From a bacterium (lineage in GTDB: Bacteria; Planctomycetota; B15-G4), in the NCBI GenBank assembly GCA_030428785.1, contig JAUIEF010000038.1:1-32977 (forward strand): 32,977 nucleotides of DNA, read 5' to 3'. Shown one piece after another: positions 1-7,353 of this stretch. The position numbers were made by a program, and so were the translations under genes. The notes below the pieces were generated by a model, which was not told where the DNA came from, ran no database searches, and worked only from the letters and a program-made list of their open reading frames with translations. Each line of letters starts with the position of its first letter. Within the stretch, counting starts at the first letter, position 1.

Positions 1-2
1 AG

Positions 3-335
3 GGCGTCGAGTTCGAGTTCGCGCCCTTCGGCATCCTCGGGCTGGAGACGGCTTTGGCGCTGACGATCACCGAATTGGTAAAGCCCGGCCACATCACCCT
101 CGAGCGCGCGATCCAGTTGCTCACAACCGAAGCCGCGCGGATCTGCAAGTTCGACTGCGGCACCCTCCGCGTGGGCGGTCCGGCGGATCTCACCATCTTC
201 GATCCCGCCGAGGAATGGACCGTTAGCGACGACAGCTTCGCCTCGAAGAGCCGAAACTCGCCCTTCATCGGCACAACGCTGACCGGCCGCGTGCGACATA
301 CGATCTGCGGCGGAGAGATTGTGTACACTGCGTAG
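3..335 (+). CDS. pyrC: Dihydroorotase, class I type (3' part only)
   Basis: C-terminal 110 residues of a dihydroorotase, the zinc enzyme that closes N-carbamoyl-aspartate to dihydroorotate in pyrimidine synthesis. The frame is open from base 3 and the gene begins before the window. Visible family features are APFGILGLETALALT at the start, the helix with LVKPGHITLERAIQLLT, the C-terminal GGPADLTIFDP strand of the composite amidohydrolase sheet, and the SRNSPFIG segment typical of class I PyrC tails. The catalytic zinc ligands lie upstream and are not visible. GC content and codon use are clearly lower and less biased than in everything after about base 660, so I place this gene in a different genome from the rest of the window. 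Family identity is secure; host is inferred. Confidence 0.88.
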   Translation, partial: GVEFEFAPFGILGLETALALTITELVKPGHITLERAIQLLTTEAARICKFDCGTLRVGGPADLTIFDPAEEWTVSDDSFASKSRNSPFIGTTLTGRVRHTICGGEIVYTA

Positions 336-402
336 GGCATGGGGCCGTGCTCACGCGAATACGGCGGCCATGCGATTGCGGAGGCATGCGCCGTGCTGGT
401 GG

Positions 403-422
403 ATACCCGCTTTCGCGGGTAT
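403..422. repeat. Perfect 8-bp hairpin resembling a dispersed proteobacterial repeat
   Basis: ATACCCGC (403-410) and GCGGGTAT (415-422) pair perfectly around a TTTC loop. With its flanks the element reads, in one frame, as the peptide WWIPAFAGMT, which I recognise as the usual spurious translation of short dispersed intergenic hairpin repeats in many beta- and gammaproteobacteria. It lies between the dihydroorotase stop and the phosphatidylcholine synthase start and could also act as a terminator, though no T run follows. The rest of 336-520 holds nothing else I can support. The short frame at 319-510 is read through this repeat and is not called as a gene. Confidence 0.6.
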
Positions 423-520
423 GACGCTGGGCGCGGGTATGCGTAGAGCGCTTCGGGCTTCCAGGTTTATGTGCCCGGCAAACGATTCATTGACGCCAGA
501 AGAAAGGTAATTGCCCCAGC

Positions 521-670
521 GTGCGACGCGCCCAGACCATTGCCTGGTTGATCCATCTCTACACCGCGAGCGGCGCGGTGTTCGGGATGTTGGCGCTGTG
601 GTCGGCGGCCTATGACGACACGCGCGGCGCGTTCTTCTATCTGGTGATCGCCGCGGTCATCGACGGGACG
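521..670 (+). CDS. pcs: Phosphatidylcholine synthase (Pcs), N-terminal fragment cut at an assembly junction
   Basis: About 50 residues that match the start of bacterial phosphatidylcholine synthase, the CDP-alcohol phosphatidyltransferase that joins CDP-diacylglycerol and choline in the inner membrane. The AWLIHLYTASGAVFGMLAL segment is characteristic of this family, followed by a second hydrophobic helix and DGTDG, the first half of the catalytic DG..AR...G...D...D signature. The rest of that signature is missing because the reading frame continues into a glycosyltransferase tail. The start is GTG at 521, with GAAAGG about 14 bases upstream, a somewhat long spacing. Base composition matches the dihydroorotase fragment. 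I read the truncation as an artefact of assembly, not a real broken gene. Confidence 0.75.
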
Positions 671-685
671 GACGGGCTCCTCGCG
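640..685. other. Probable chimeric assembly junction
   Basis: The open frame 521-961 changes identity here from phosphatidylcholine synthase to the C-terminus of a GT4 glycosyltransferase. Both families naturally carry a DG-x-DG peptide at this point: the catalytic DG of Pcs, and the D-G-x-x-G-L-L-x-P-x-G-D motif of GT4 tails. The coding sequence around 657-677 can therefore be shared by both parents. GC content rises sharply right after it. No insertion sequence, tRNA or target-site duplication is visible. A true recombination event in a cell is possible but would destroy both proteins. Confidence 0.75.
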
Positions 686-961
686 CCGCCCGGCGACGCC
701 GCCGCGCTCGCCGACGCGCTGACCCGGCTCGCCGCCGACGCCGCCCGCCGCGCCGCCTTCGCGCGCGCCGCCGCGGCACGCGACCGCTCGGCCATGCGCG
801 CCGACGCCGTCGCCGCGCGCCTCGCCGCGGTCTACGACGACGCCCTCGCCCTCCGCGGCGCGCCGCCGGTCCGCGCCCCGCGCGTCGACGGCGACGACCC
901 CGCCCTGGAGACCCGGGCGGCCAGCGGTCATGCTGCGCCGTCATGCGCATCGTCATCCTGA
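666..961 (+). CDS. Glycosyltransferase family 4, C-terminal fragment
   Basis: About 97 residues with the classic GT4 ending: GLLAPPGDAAALADALTRL, an arginine/alanine helix, then a helix ending in VYDDAL, followed by a low-complexity tail. This is the part of the GT-B fold that follows the nucleotide-sugar binding E-x7-E motif, which itself is missing. The 5' part of the gene is not in the window because the frame is spliced to Pcs at about 660. The stop at 959-961 overlaps the next glycosyltransferase start at 943 by 19 bases, so the true gene is probably the first visible member of the block A operon. Sugar specificity cannot be read. Confidence 0.7.
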
Positions 962-1980
962 CGCAGGTGCTCGACCGGCGGGACGCGGTCCTGGGCTTCT
1001 TCCACCGCTGGTGCGAGGTCTTCGCGCAGCACGTGGACCGCCTCGTCGTCATCGCGCAGCGCGTGGGGGAGACGGCGCTGCCGGACAACGCGCGCGTCGA
1101 GTCGCTGGGCAAGGAGCGCGGCGCCGGGCTGCTCGGGATGGAGCGCCGGCTGCTCGCCGTGCTCGCGGGCCTGCGCGGCGACGAGCGGCCGGACGCGCTG
1201 CTCGCGCACATGGTCCCCAAGTTCGTGCTCTACGCGGCGCCGGTCACCGTGCCCCGGCGCATCCCCGTGCACCTCTGGTACACGCACGCCGGCGTCGACG
1301 CGTCGCTGAAGGCGGCCATGCCGTTCGTCGGCAAGGTCTTCACGGCGTCCGAGGAGTCGTTCCGCCTCGCCTCGGCGCAGCGCAAGCGGGTCGTCACGGG
1401 GCACGGCATCGACTGCCGGTTCTTCGCGCCCGACGACGGCCCGCGCCCGGTGGACGTCCTCTCCGTGGGGCGCCTCGCGCCGAGCAAGGGGCACCGCGAG
1501 ATCCTCGAGGCCGTCGCGTCGCTCGGGCGTCCGCTCGCGGTGGAGATTGCCGGCGACGTCCTGCTCGAACGCGACGTGCCGTACCGCGAGGCGCTGCGAG
1601 CGCAGGCCGACGCGCTGGGGGGCGTCCGGCTCCTCGGCTCGGTGAGCTACCTGGACGTCGCGGAGCGCATGCGCCGCACGCGGCTCCTCGTGAACGCGAG
1701 CCGCACGGGCAGCGTGGACAAGGTCGTCCTCGAGGCCATGGCCTGCGGCACGCCCGTGCTCACCTGCAACGAGTCCTTCGAGCGCGTCCTCGGCGAGCTC
1801 GCGCCGCGCCTCATGTTCCCGGCCGGCGACGTGCCGGCGCTCGCCGCGCGGATGGACGAGCTGCTCGCGCTCGACGACGCCGGCCGCGCGGAGCTCGGCG
1901 AGCGCCTGCGCGGCACGGTGCTCGAGCACCACGACCTCGACGCGCTCGTGCCGCGGATCGTCGCGGAGATGCGCCCGTGA
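943..1980 (+). CDS. GT4-family glycosyltransferase
   Basis: A 345-residue GT-B glycosyltransferase expected in the cytoplasm or at the inner membrane face, moving a sugar from a nucleotide donor to a lipid-linked glycan. The N-terminal Rossmann half starts MRIVILTQVLDRR. The C-terminal half starts near residue 165 with VDVLSVGRLAPSKGHREILEAV, the usual GT4 donor-domain opening, and includes ASRTGSVDKVVLEAMACGTPVL, where E-x7-E-type chemistry is partly altered (S-G-S-V-D-K-V-V-L-E rather than a leading Glu). The terminal helix ends EMRP. ATG at 943 lies inside the previous reading frame, giving a 19-base overlap. The stop overlaps the next GTG start by four bases, so the three genes look co-transcribed and translationally coupled. 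Substrate unknown. Confidence 0.85.
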   Translation: MRIVILTQVLDRRDAVLGFFHRWCEVFAQHVDRLVVIAQRVGETALPDNARVESLGKERGAGLLGMERRLLAVLAGLRGDERPDALLAHMVPKFVLYAAPVTVPRRIPVHLWYTHAGVDASLKAAMPFVGKVFTASEESFRLASAQRKRVVTGHGIDCRFFAPDDGPRPVDVLSVGRLAPSKGHREILEAVASLGRPLAVEIAGDVLLERDVPYREALRAQADALGGVRLLGSVSYLDVAERMRRTRLLVNASRTGSVDKVVLEAMACGTPVLTCNESFERVLGELAPRLMFPAGDVPALAARMDELLALDDAGRAELGERLRGTVLEHHDLDALVPRIVAEMRP

Positions 1981-3860
1981 GCCTCGCCCCGGCGCCCGGC
2001 AGCGGCCGCACGCGCATGACGGACCACGTCCAGCTGCGGCTCGGGATCCTCCGCGGGCTGTCGCGCTTCTTCGAGCGGCTCGAGGACGCCGAGGGCGCGG
2101 TGATCTGCCCGCGCCACCGCGTCGAGCACACGGGCAAGCTCTGCTACGCGGCGCTCATCGACCTCGAGTCGTGGCGGCACACGCGCGAGGAGGAGGCGCT
2201 CGAGCGCGCGCGGAAGCGCGTGCTGCGCACAGTGGACCACCTCGGGCTCGACCCCGAGAGCCGCGTGCCCGTGTTCCTGCCCGGCCGCGTCGACCACCGC
2301 AACGCGTCGACGAACGCCATCGACGGCGGCGCGTGCGCGGACGTCATCGCGACGCTCCTCGAGGACGTGCCGGAGCTCTTCAGCGACCTCGACGCCGAGC
2401 GCTGCCGCGACGCGCTCGAGCAGCACGTCGAGGGCTACCTCCGGCACGCCGCGCGCGAGCGGCCCATCACGGCGCAGCGGCTCTGGGCCGCCACGGGCGT
2501 CGCGCGCGCCGCGCGGCTGCTCGGCCGGCGCGACTGGGCGGCCGACGCGCTCACCGGCTGCGCGACGGCCCTCGAGGAGCTCACTCCCGACGGCGTCGCG
2601 CCCTACATCCCCGCGCACACGGACCACTGCACGCACCCCGGCCTCGCCGACACCTCGACCTTCTACCACTCGCGCACGCCGGGCTTCGTGCTCTACGTGC
2701 ACGAGGTGCTGCGCGAGATGGAGGGCGTCGACGCGACGCTCGACGACCACGCACGCGAGCGGCTCCGCGCGAGCCTCCTCGCGCTCGTCGCGTTCCGCGA
2801 CGGCCTCGGGCACAAGGTGCTCCACGACGAGGCGAAGGCCTGGTACTGGACGTCGGCCTACGAGGTCGCGAGCCACCCCTTCGACGTCTACGCGCTGCAT
2901 GTCGGCGCGCGCGTGCTCGACGAGCCGCTCTTCCGCAACGAGGCCGGCCGCGCCATGGAGGAGTGGGTGGCGCACGTCGACCCGCTCGACGGCGGCGCGG
3001 ACAGCCACCACGGGCCCGGCGTGAACTTCCAGTGCCGGATCTTCTGGTCCGGGCACGCGGCGTGGATCGCGCGCGTCATCCACGACGTGCCGGTGCGCGC
3101 GGCGCCCCGCGAGCCGGTCGACGTCGACCTCCCGCACAGCGGCCTGCTCCACGTCGAGCGCGCGCGGTACACGGCCGTGCTCCGCGGGCGCACGCTCGGC
3201 CGGAGCAACCTCTTCGGCTGCGACGTGGGCGGCGGCGCGGTGCAGTCGCTCGTGCGGGCGTCGGACGGCCGCGCGCCGCCCGAGGAGCTCGTCTGTCGCG
3301 ACCGCTTCCGGCGCGACCGGCCGGGGAGCTTCCTCCTGCGTCCGCGCGGCGCCCCCGGCCGGCTCGCGCGCCTCCTGCGCCTGCTGCGCGACGAGAAGGG
3401 CGACGTACGCTTCCGGCTCTACGTCACGAGCATCGAGCTCCGCTCCCGACGCGGCCTCCTGCGCGGCCTCGCGTACCCGGTGCGGCACGTCCTCCTGCGC
3501 TTCCTGGGCGACGCGAGCCCGTGGTGCGCGGCGCACACGGACACGGAGACGACCCACGCCTGGGACGGCCGCGTCGCCGTGTTCACGGGCGCGCTCGCCG
3601 ACGGTCGCGGGGCGCGCGTGCCGGGCACCGCCACGGAGCGCCGCTACACCTTCGAGGAGGACGCCGTCCTGCTCGAGGACGTGCTGCGCCTGGACGGCGT
3701 GTCGGGCGCCGTGCGCTACCGCCTGCCCGCGACGCTCGCCGACGTCACGGTCGAGGCCGCGGGCGCCGAGGCGCGCCGCGCGGGTGAGCTCGTGACGCTC
3801 GACGCGACGGGCGGCGCCGTGACGCTCACCGTGCGCGGGCGCTGGCCGATGGACGCCTGA
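1977..3860 (+). CDS. Heparinase II/III-like (alpha/alpha)-toroid protein, possible polysaccharide lyase
   Basis: A 627-residue protein starting at GTG 1977, which overlaps the previous stop as GTGA; ATG at 2016 is an alternative. The first ~370 residues are helical and rich in His/Tyr/Trp (for example HTDHCTHPGLADTSTFYHSR and GGADSHHGPGVNFQCR near residue 350), like the alpha/alpha-toroid of heparinase-type lyases. From about residue 385 (HSGLLHVERARYTAVLRGR, then SNLFGCDVGGG) it becomes beta-rich, like the C-terminal sandwich of heparinase II/III proteins in exopolysaccharide clusters. I see no convincing signal peptide, which is unusual for a lyase and leaves room for a cytoplasmic or non-enzymatic role. 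Fold assignment is by pattern only and catalytic residues were not identified. Position after a glycosyltransferase supports a glycan role. Confidence 0.55.
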   Translation: MSLAPAPGSGRTRMTDHVQLRLGILRGLSRFFERLEDAEGAVICPRHRVEHTGKLCYAALIDLESWRHTREEEALERARKRVLRTVDHLGLDPESRVPVFLPGRVDHRNASTNAIDGGACADVIATLLEDVPELFSDLDAERCRDALEQHVEGYLRHAARERPITAQRLWAATGVARAARLLGRRDWAADALTGCATALEELTPDGVAPYIPAHTDHCTHPGLADTSTFYHSRTPGFVLYVHEVLREMEGVDATLDDHARERLRASLLALVAFRDGLGHKVLHDEAKAWYWTSAYEVASHPFDVYALHVGARVLDEPLFRNEAGRAMEEWVAHVDPLDGGADSHHGPGVNFQCRIFWSGHAAWIARVIHDVPVRAAPREPVDVDLPHSGLLHVERARYTAVLRGRTLGRSNLFGCDVGGGAVQSLVRASDGRAPPEELVCRDRFRRDRPGSFLLRPRGAPGRLARLLRLLRDEKGDVRFRLYVTSIELRSRRGLLRGLAYPVRHVLLRFLGDASPWCAAHTDTETTHAWDGRVAVFTGALADGRGARVPGTATERRYTFEEDAVLLEDVLRLDGVSGAVRYRLPATLADVTVEAAGAEARRAGELVTLDATGGAVTLTVRGRWPMDA

Positions 3861-3879
3861 CCCGCGCGGCGCGCGGTGG

Positions 3880-3930
3880 GGACGGCGCGGTGTCGGCGTC
3901 GCGCGCGCGTCCCGTCGGCACCGCGCGTCC
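3880..3930. terminator. Long GC hairpin between convergent genes
   Basis: Bases 3880-3892 (GGACGGCGCGGTG) pair with 3919-3930 (CACCGCGCGTCC) through 12 base pairs with one bulged G, around a 26-base GC-rich loop. It sits in the 78-base gap between the stops of two convergent genes (3860 and 3939), where a bidirectional terminator is expected. There is no T run on either strand, so this is a structural guess. Confidence 0.4.
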
Positions 3931-3938
3931 GCCCGCCG

Positions 3939-6900
3939 TCAGGGCTCCTCGGCGACGTCCACGCTCGCGGGGCGGCCGCGTCGCCGCCAGGTGTCGACGC
4001 GGCGCAGCGCGAACGGGTCGGCGGGCGTGCCGTGCATCTCGTCGGGATCCGTCGCGAGGTCGTAGGCGACGCCGTCCGCCTCGCGTCCCGGCAGCGGCTC
4101 GACGGTGAGCAGCGTCTTGCCCGTGCTCGTGCGCTCGCCCCAGATGCGCCGGGCGAGGCCGCGCGCCGTCGGGTCGATCGCGGCGGGCCACGCGGCGCCC
4201 GTGCCGAGGCCGGGACGCCAGCCGCTCTCGAGGAGCACGCGCTCGCGCACGGGCAGCCGGCCCTCGAGCAGGAGGTCGGGGATGTCCGCGAGGCTCGCGA
4301 GGCTGCCGCTGCGCGACACGGGCATGCCGCCGCCGCACACGACGAGCGGCACGTGGATCGACGGCTCGAAGAGGTCCGGACCGTGCAGGAAGTACGCCCC
4401 GTGCTCGTCGAGGCTCGTGCCGTGCGGCGCGGTCACGGTGAGCAGGTCGTCGTCCGGCACGGAGAGGAGCAGCCGGCCGAGCGCGCGGTCGATGCCGCGC
4501 ACGAGCGCGTCGTACTGCGCGACGCCCGTGGGCACGTCGACCTCGCCCGGCGCGCCGGGCGCGGGCGGGTGCGTCGCGACGCCGTAGTGCACGGCGGCGA
4601 GGTCGGCGTCGCGCGGGAACTCGTCGGCGCCGGTGGCCGCGGTGCGCTCGCCCTCGGGGACGCGGTAGGGCAGCGCGAGGTCGGCGAGGTGCAGCCAGAG
4701 GAAGACCGGCCGCGGGTCGGCGAGGCTGAGCTGCTGGAGCGCCAGCTCGACGAGGGAGTCCGCGTCCCGGTCCGGCTCGGCGAGCACGTGCTCGAAGCCG
4801 GCGAGCAGCCCCGACCCCGCCTCGAGCGCGACGACCGCCGACGAGCGGTAGCCGCGCGCCGCGAGCCGTCGCTGGAGCCCGGGGATGTCCCCGGCCAGCC
4901 GGCGGTCGTCGTCGCGGACGTCGTGCTCCACCGGCGAGAGACCGGAGAGCAACGTGGCCAGGCCGGGCAGCGTCTCGGGCGTCGGCGTGATGGCCGTCTC
5001 GAAGAGCAGCCCGCGCTCCGCGCGCGCCGCGAGCCGCGGCATGTGCGCTTCGTCGAGCCGGTCCACGCGAAGACCGGAGATGGTGACCAGCACGACATCC
5101 GGCAGCCGCGCCCGCTCGACGCGCAGGTCCTCGACGACCTCCTCCGACTCGAAGCCCGGCCAGGAGTCCCCGAGGTGCACGCCCCACATCTCGCGCCCCG
5201 CGAGGCCCGGCAGGCCGCGCAGCCGGGAGAGCGCCGTGCCGTCGCCGCCGGCGAGACGCCGCACGAGGGTGTGCCGGTCCGTGACGCCCTGCTCGCGCGG
5301 CGGCACGACGAGCGGCCGCCCGGAGAGGAGGTAGATCGCGTGGAGGTCGTGGTCCGCGAGCGGCGCGTCGAGCACGAGCACGGCGTCCGTCGCGCTCCGG
5401 TCGTGCACGAGCGAGAGCGCGGCGGCGAGCGGCTCCGTGAGATCCGCCGACACGACGCTGTCGTGGTCGACGCACTGGAGCAGGCGCTCGGTGTCCCAGG
5501 CGGCGCGCAGCACGACGAGCGGCCCCGGAAGCGTCACGATGACGAGGAACACGAGCAGCACGACGGCGCGCAGGCCGTGCAGCTCGATGACCTTCATGGC
5601 GCCGTTCGCGGCGGGCACCGCGAGCACGAGCGCGAGCAGCCGCACGACGAGGTTCCCGTCGTCGCCGGGGAACAGCACCGTCGCGCCGAGCAGCGCCGTG
5701 ACGACGACGACCGGCAGGAAGAAGTACGCCTCGCGGCCCGGGCTCGCGTTGAGGTGGCGCACGCCCGGCATGAAGAGGATGCAGCCCGGGCCCACCGCCG
5801 CGACGAGCCCCCAGATGACGACGCGCGAGAGGTGGAGGTCGAAGTCCGGCTGCCCGACGAGCGCGAAGCCCGCCGCGGCGCCGACCGCGACGTGCAGCGC
5901 CGGCCGCCAGAAGGGCGCGCGCAGGATGCGCGGCTCGCCCGGGCGACGCACCGAGGTGTTGAGCTGCGGGTCGTTGTCCGCGCTGTCCCGGCACGCGAGG
6001 TGCGCGAGGAAGAGCCCGACGATCCAGCCCGGCAGGAGCAGCATCGCGGCGCGCGGCTCCGTGAGGACGAGGCCCAGCGTCGCGAGCGTCGCGAGCCGGG
6101 GCACGTGCGTGCTCGAGCGCCGCAGGACGGAGAGCGTCGTCGACAGGAGCATCGCGGTGAACGCGAGCGCGAGCGCGAGGGGCGACCCGTCGAGGAAGGG
6201 CGAGAGCGCCGTCGTGAGCTGCGGCGAGAAGTCCGCGGTGAGGTCCTCGGGCCGGTACACCGGGCCGTCGACGCCCAGCAGGAACGCGACGGCCAGCGGG
6301 TTGAGCCCGAGGAGCAGCGACGTCATGGCGAGCACGCCGCCGCGGTTTCCCCAGAGCCGCGAGATGCTCTCCGCCGCGAGCACGAGGCAGGCGGCGAGCG
6401 CGGCCATCGACAGGAGCTGGACGGCCTCGAGCGGGTGGACGCCGCCCGCGTTCGCGAGCCCGGCGGCCGCGCACGCGAGGAGCGAGTCGAGCGGCAGCGG
6501 GCGCCCGGCGCGCAGCGGGTCCTCCGCGCCCTGGATCCAGGCGAGCGCGTCGCTCGCGACGTGCACGCGCGGCGTGCCGAGCGCGGCCTCGTCGGTCGGC
6601 ACGACGTGCGCGACGGCGGCGACCGCGGCGACGAGGATCGCCGCGCAGGCCCACACGCGCTCGGGCCACCACGGCATGGGTCCCTTGACCGGCGGCTGGC
6701 GCGACAGCCAGCGGTCGTAGGCCGCCATGCGGACGCGCCCCAGGACGCACAGTCCGACGCTCGCGATCTGCGTCGCCGTGGCGAGGTCGCGCGGCGACCA
6801 CCCGAGGGCGGCCGAGAGCATCGTGAGCCCGCCGAGCACGAGCGGCGACAGGCAGAGCGCCGATCCGAGCACGCCGAAGTTGCGGTCGATGACCGAGACG

Positions 6901-7220
6901 AGCCGCGCGAGGCCCCAGCCCGGACAGAAGACGAGCGGCAGCCACGCGGCGGGCGTGCCGGGCGCGAGGAGCGACGCGACGAGCCCCGTGATCGCGAGCA
7001 GGAGCGGGAGGCTCGTGCGGCGCGCGCCGCGCGGGCGGGCGCGGCGCGGCGTCGCCTTCGGCCGGCTCCCCGGCGCGCGGTCGCCCCGCTGCTCGGGCGT
7101 GCCCTTGCCGACGGGTCCCGTTTCGGCGGGGCCCTTCGCGCCGGCCGAAGCGCCCGCGTCGCTCCCCCCGGACGGGGGCGGAGCGCCGGGGGACGGAGGC
7201 TTCGGCGACGACGCGGACAT
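3939..7220 (-). CDS. Polytopic membrane protein fused to a degenerate alkaline-phosphatase/sulfatase-fold domain
   Basis: A 1093-residue protein in three parts. Residues 1-68 are Pro/Ala/Gly/Arg-rich and probably cytoplasmic. Residues ~69-600 contain about 13 hydrophobic segments (for example LPLLLAITGLVASLLA and FFLPVVVVTALLGATVLF). Residues ~707-1090 resemble a sulfatase/AlkP domain, starting DVVLVTISGLRVDRL. The usual D-x-L-R metal-binding Asp is Ser715, and the usual S-D-H-G motif reads A-P-H-G (Pro932), so two metal ligands appear lost. Thr750 sits where the nucleophile is found (T-L-P-G-L-A-T-L-L-S-G), and EHGAYFLHG...VPLVV is recognisable. It is probably a pseudo-enzyme or glycan-binding module. 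It is transcribed divergently from an intact AlkP-fold gene at 7354. ATG 7220 is preceded by a TGCTAACCT element six bases away. Confidence 0.72.
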   Translation of the reverse strand: MSASSPKPPSPGAPPPSGGSDAGASAGAKGPAETGPVGKGTPEQRGDRAPGSRPKATPRRARPRGARRTSLPLLLAITGLVASLLAPGTPAAWLPLVFCPGWGLARLVSVIDRNFGVLGSALCLSPLVLGGLTMLSAALGWSPRDLATATQIASVGLCVLGRVRMAAYDRWLSRQPPVKGPMPWWPERVWACAAILVAAVAAVAHVVPTDEAALGTPRVHVASDALAWIQGAEDPLRAGRPLPLDSLLACAAAGLANAGGVHPLEAVQLLSMAALAACLVLAAESISRLWGNRGGVLAMTSLLLGLNPLAVAFLLGVDGPVYRPEDLTADFSPQLTTALSPFLDGSPLALALAFTAMLLSTTLSVLRRSSTHVPRLATLATLGLVLTEPRAAMLLLPGWIVGLFLAHLACRDSADNDPQLNTSVRRPGEPRILRAPFWRPALHVAVGAAAGFALVGQPDFDLHLSRVVIWGLVAAVGPGCILFMPGVRHLNASPGREAYFFLPVVVVTALLGATVLFPGDDGNLVVRLLALVLAVPAANGAMKVIELHGLRAVVLLVFLVIVTLPGPLVVLRAAWDTERLLQCVDHDSVVSADLTEPLAAALSLVHDRSATDAVLVLDAPLADHDLHAIYLLSGRPLVVPPREQGVTDRHTLVRRLAGGDGTALSRLRGLPGLAGREMWGVHLGDSWPGFESEEVVEDLRVERARLPDVVLVTISGLRVDRLDEAHMPRLAARAERGLLFETAITPTPETLPGLATLLSGLSPVEHDVRDDDRRLAGDIPGLQRRLAARGYRSSAVVALEAGSGLLAGFEHVLAEPDRDADSLVELALQQLSLADPRPVFLWLHLADLALPYRVPEGERTAATGADEFPRDADLAAVHYGVATHPPAPGAPGEVDVPTGVAQYDALVRGIDRALGRLLLSVPDDDLLTVTAPHGTSLDEHGAYFLHGPDLFEPSIHVPLVVCGGGMPVSRSGSLASLADIPDLLLEGRLPVRERVLLESGWRPGLGTGAAWPAAIDPTARGLARRIWGERTSTGKTLLTVEPLPGREADGVAYDLATDPDEMHGTPADPFALRRVDTWRRRGRPASVDVAEEP

Positions 7221-7226
7221 GGCGGG

Positions 7227-7235
7227 AGGTTAGCA
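7227..7235 (-). promoter_or_regulatory. Candidate extended -10 element, near-leaderless
   Basis: The minus strand reads TGCTAACCT ending six bases before the ATG at 7220. The same layout (TGCTAGGAT, 11 bases before ATG) occurs before the gene at 27039. The spacing would put the transcript start at or next to the start codon. No convincing -35 box is seen in this GC-rich DNA. The intergenic region 7221-7353 must hold promoters for both divergent genes. Confidence 0.35.
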
Positions 7236-7317
7236 GCCGCTCGGAGGCGGCCTCCAGCACCGGGACGGGGCGCGGTCGATGGGGGAGGTGCCCGTGGTCT
7301 CGCCCCCGGCGAGGCTC

Positions 7318-7323
7318 TACGAT
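7318..7323 (+). promoter_or_regulatory. Candidate -10 element before the AlkP-fold gene
   Basis: TACGAT at 7318-7323 lies 30 bases before the TTG start at 7354, with a GGGAG ribosome-binding site at 7343-7347, six bases before that TTG. This arrangement favours TTG 7354 over the upstream in-frame ATG at 7279, because the ATG-initiated version would place the -10 inside coding sequence. No clear -35 hexamer was found. Confidence 0.35.
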
Positions 7324-7353
7324 GACCCGTTCCGCCACCCCCGGGAGCGTCCC

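Noticed and set aside
319..510. Short + strand frame with PAFAGMT peptide
   Set aside because: The peptide is the known spurious translation of a dispersed hairpin repeat; no ribosome-binding site and no family.
930..1976. Upstream extension of the toroid gene frame
   Set aside because: The frame is open by GC bias across the whole preceding GT4 gene; the GTGA overlap at 1977 gives the natural start.
1647..3557. Minus-strand open frame over block A
   Set aside because: Antisense to the GT4 and toroid genes, with biased composition and no domain pattern.
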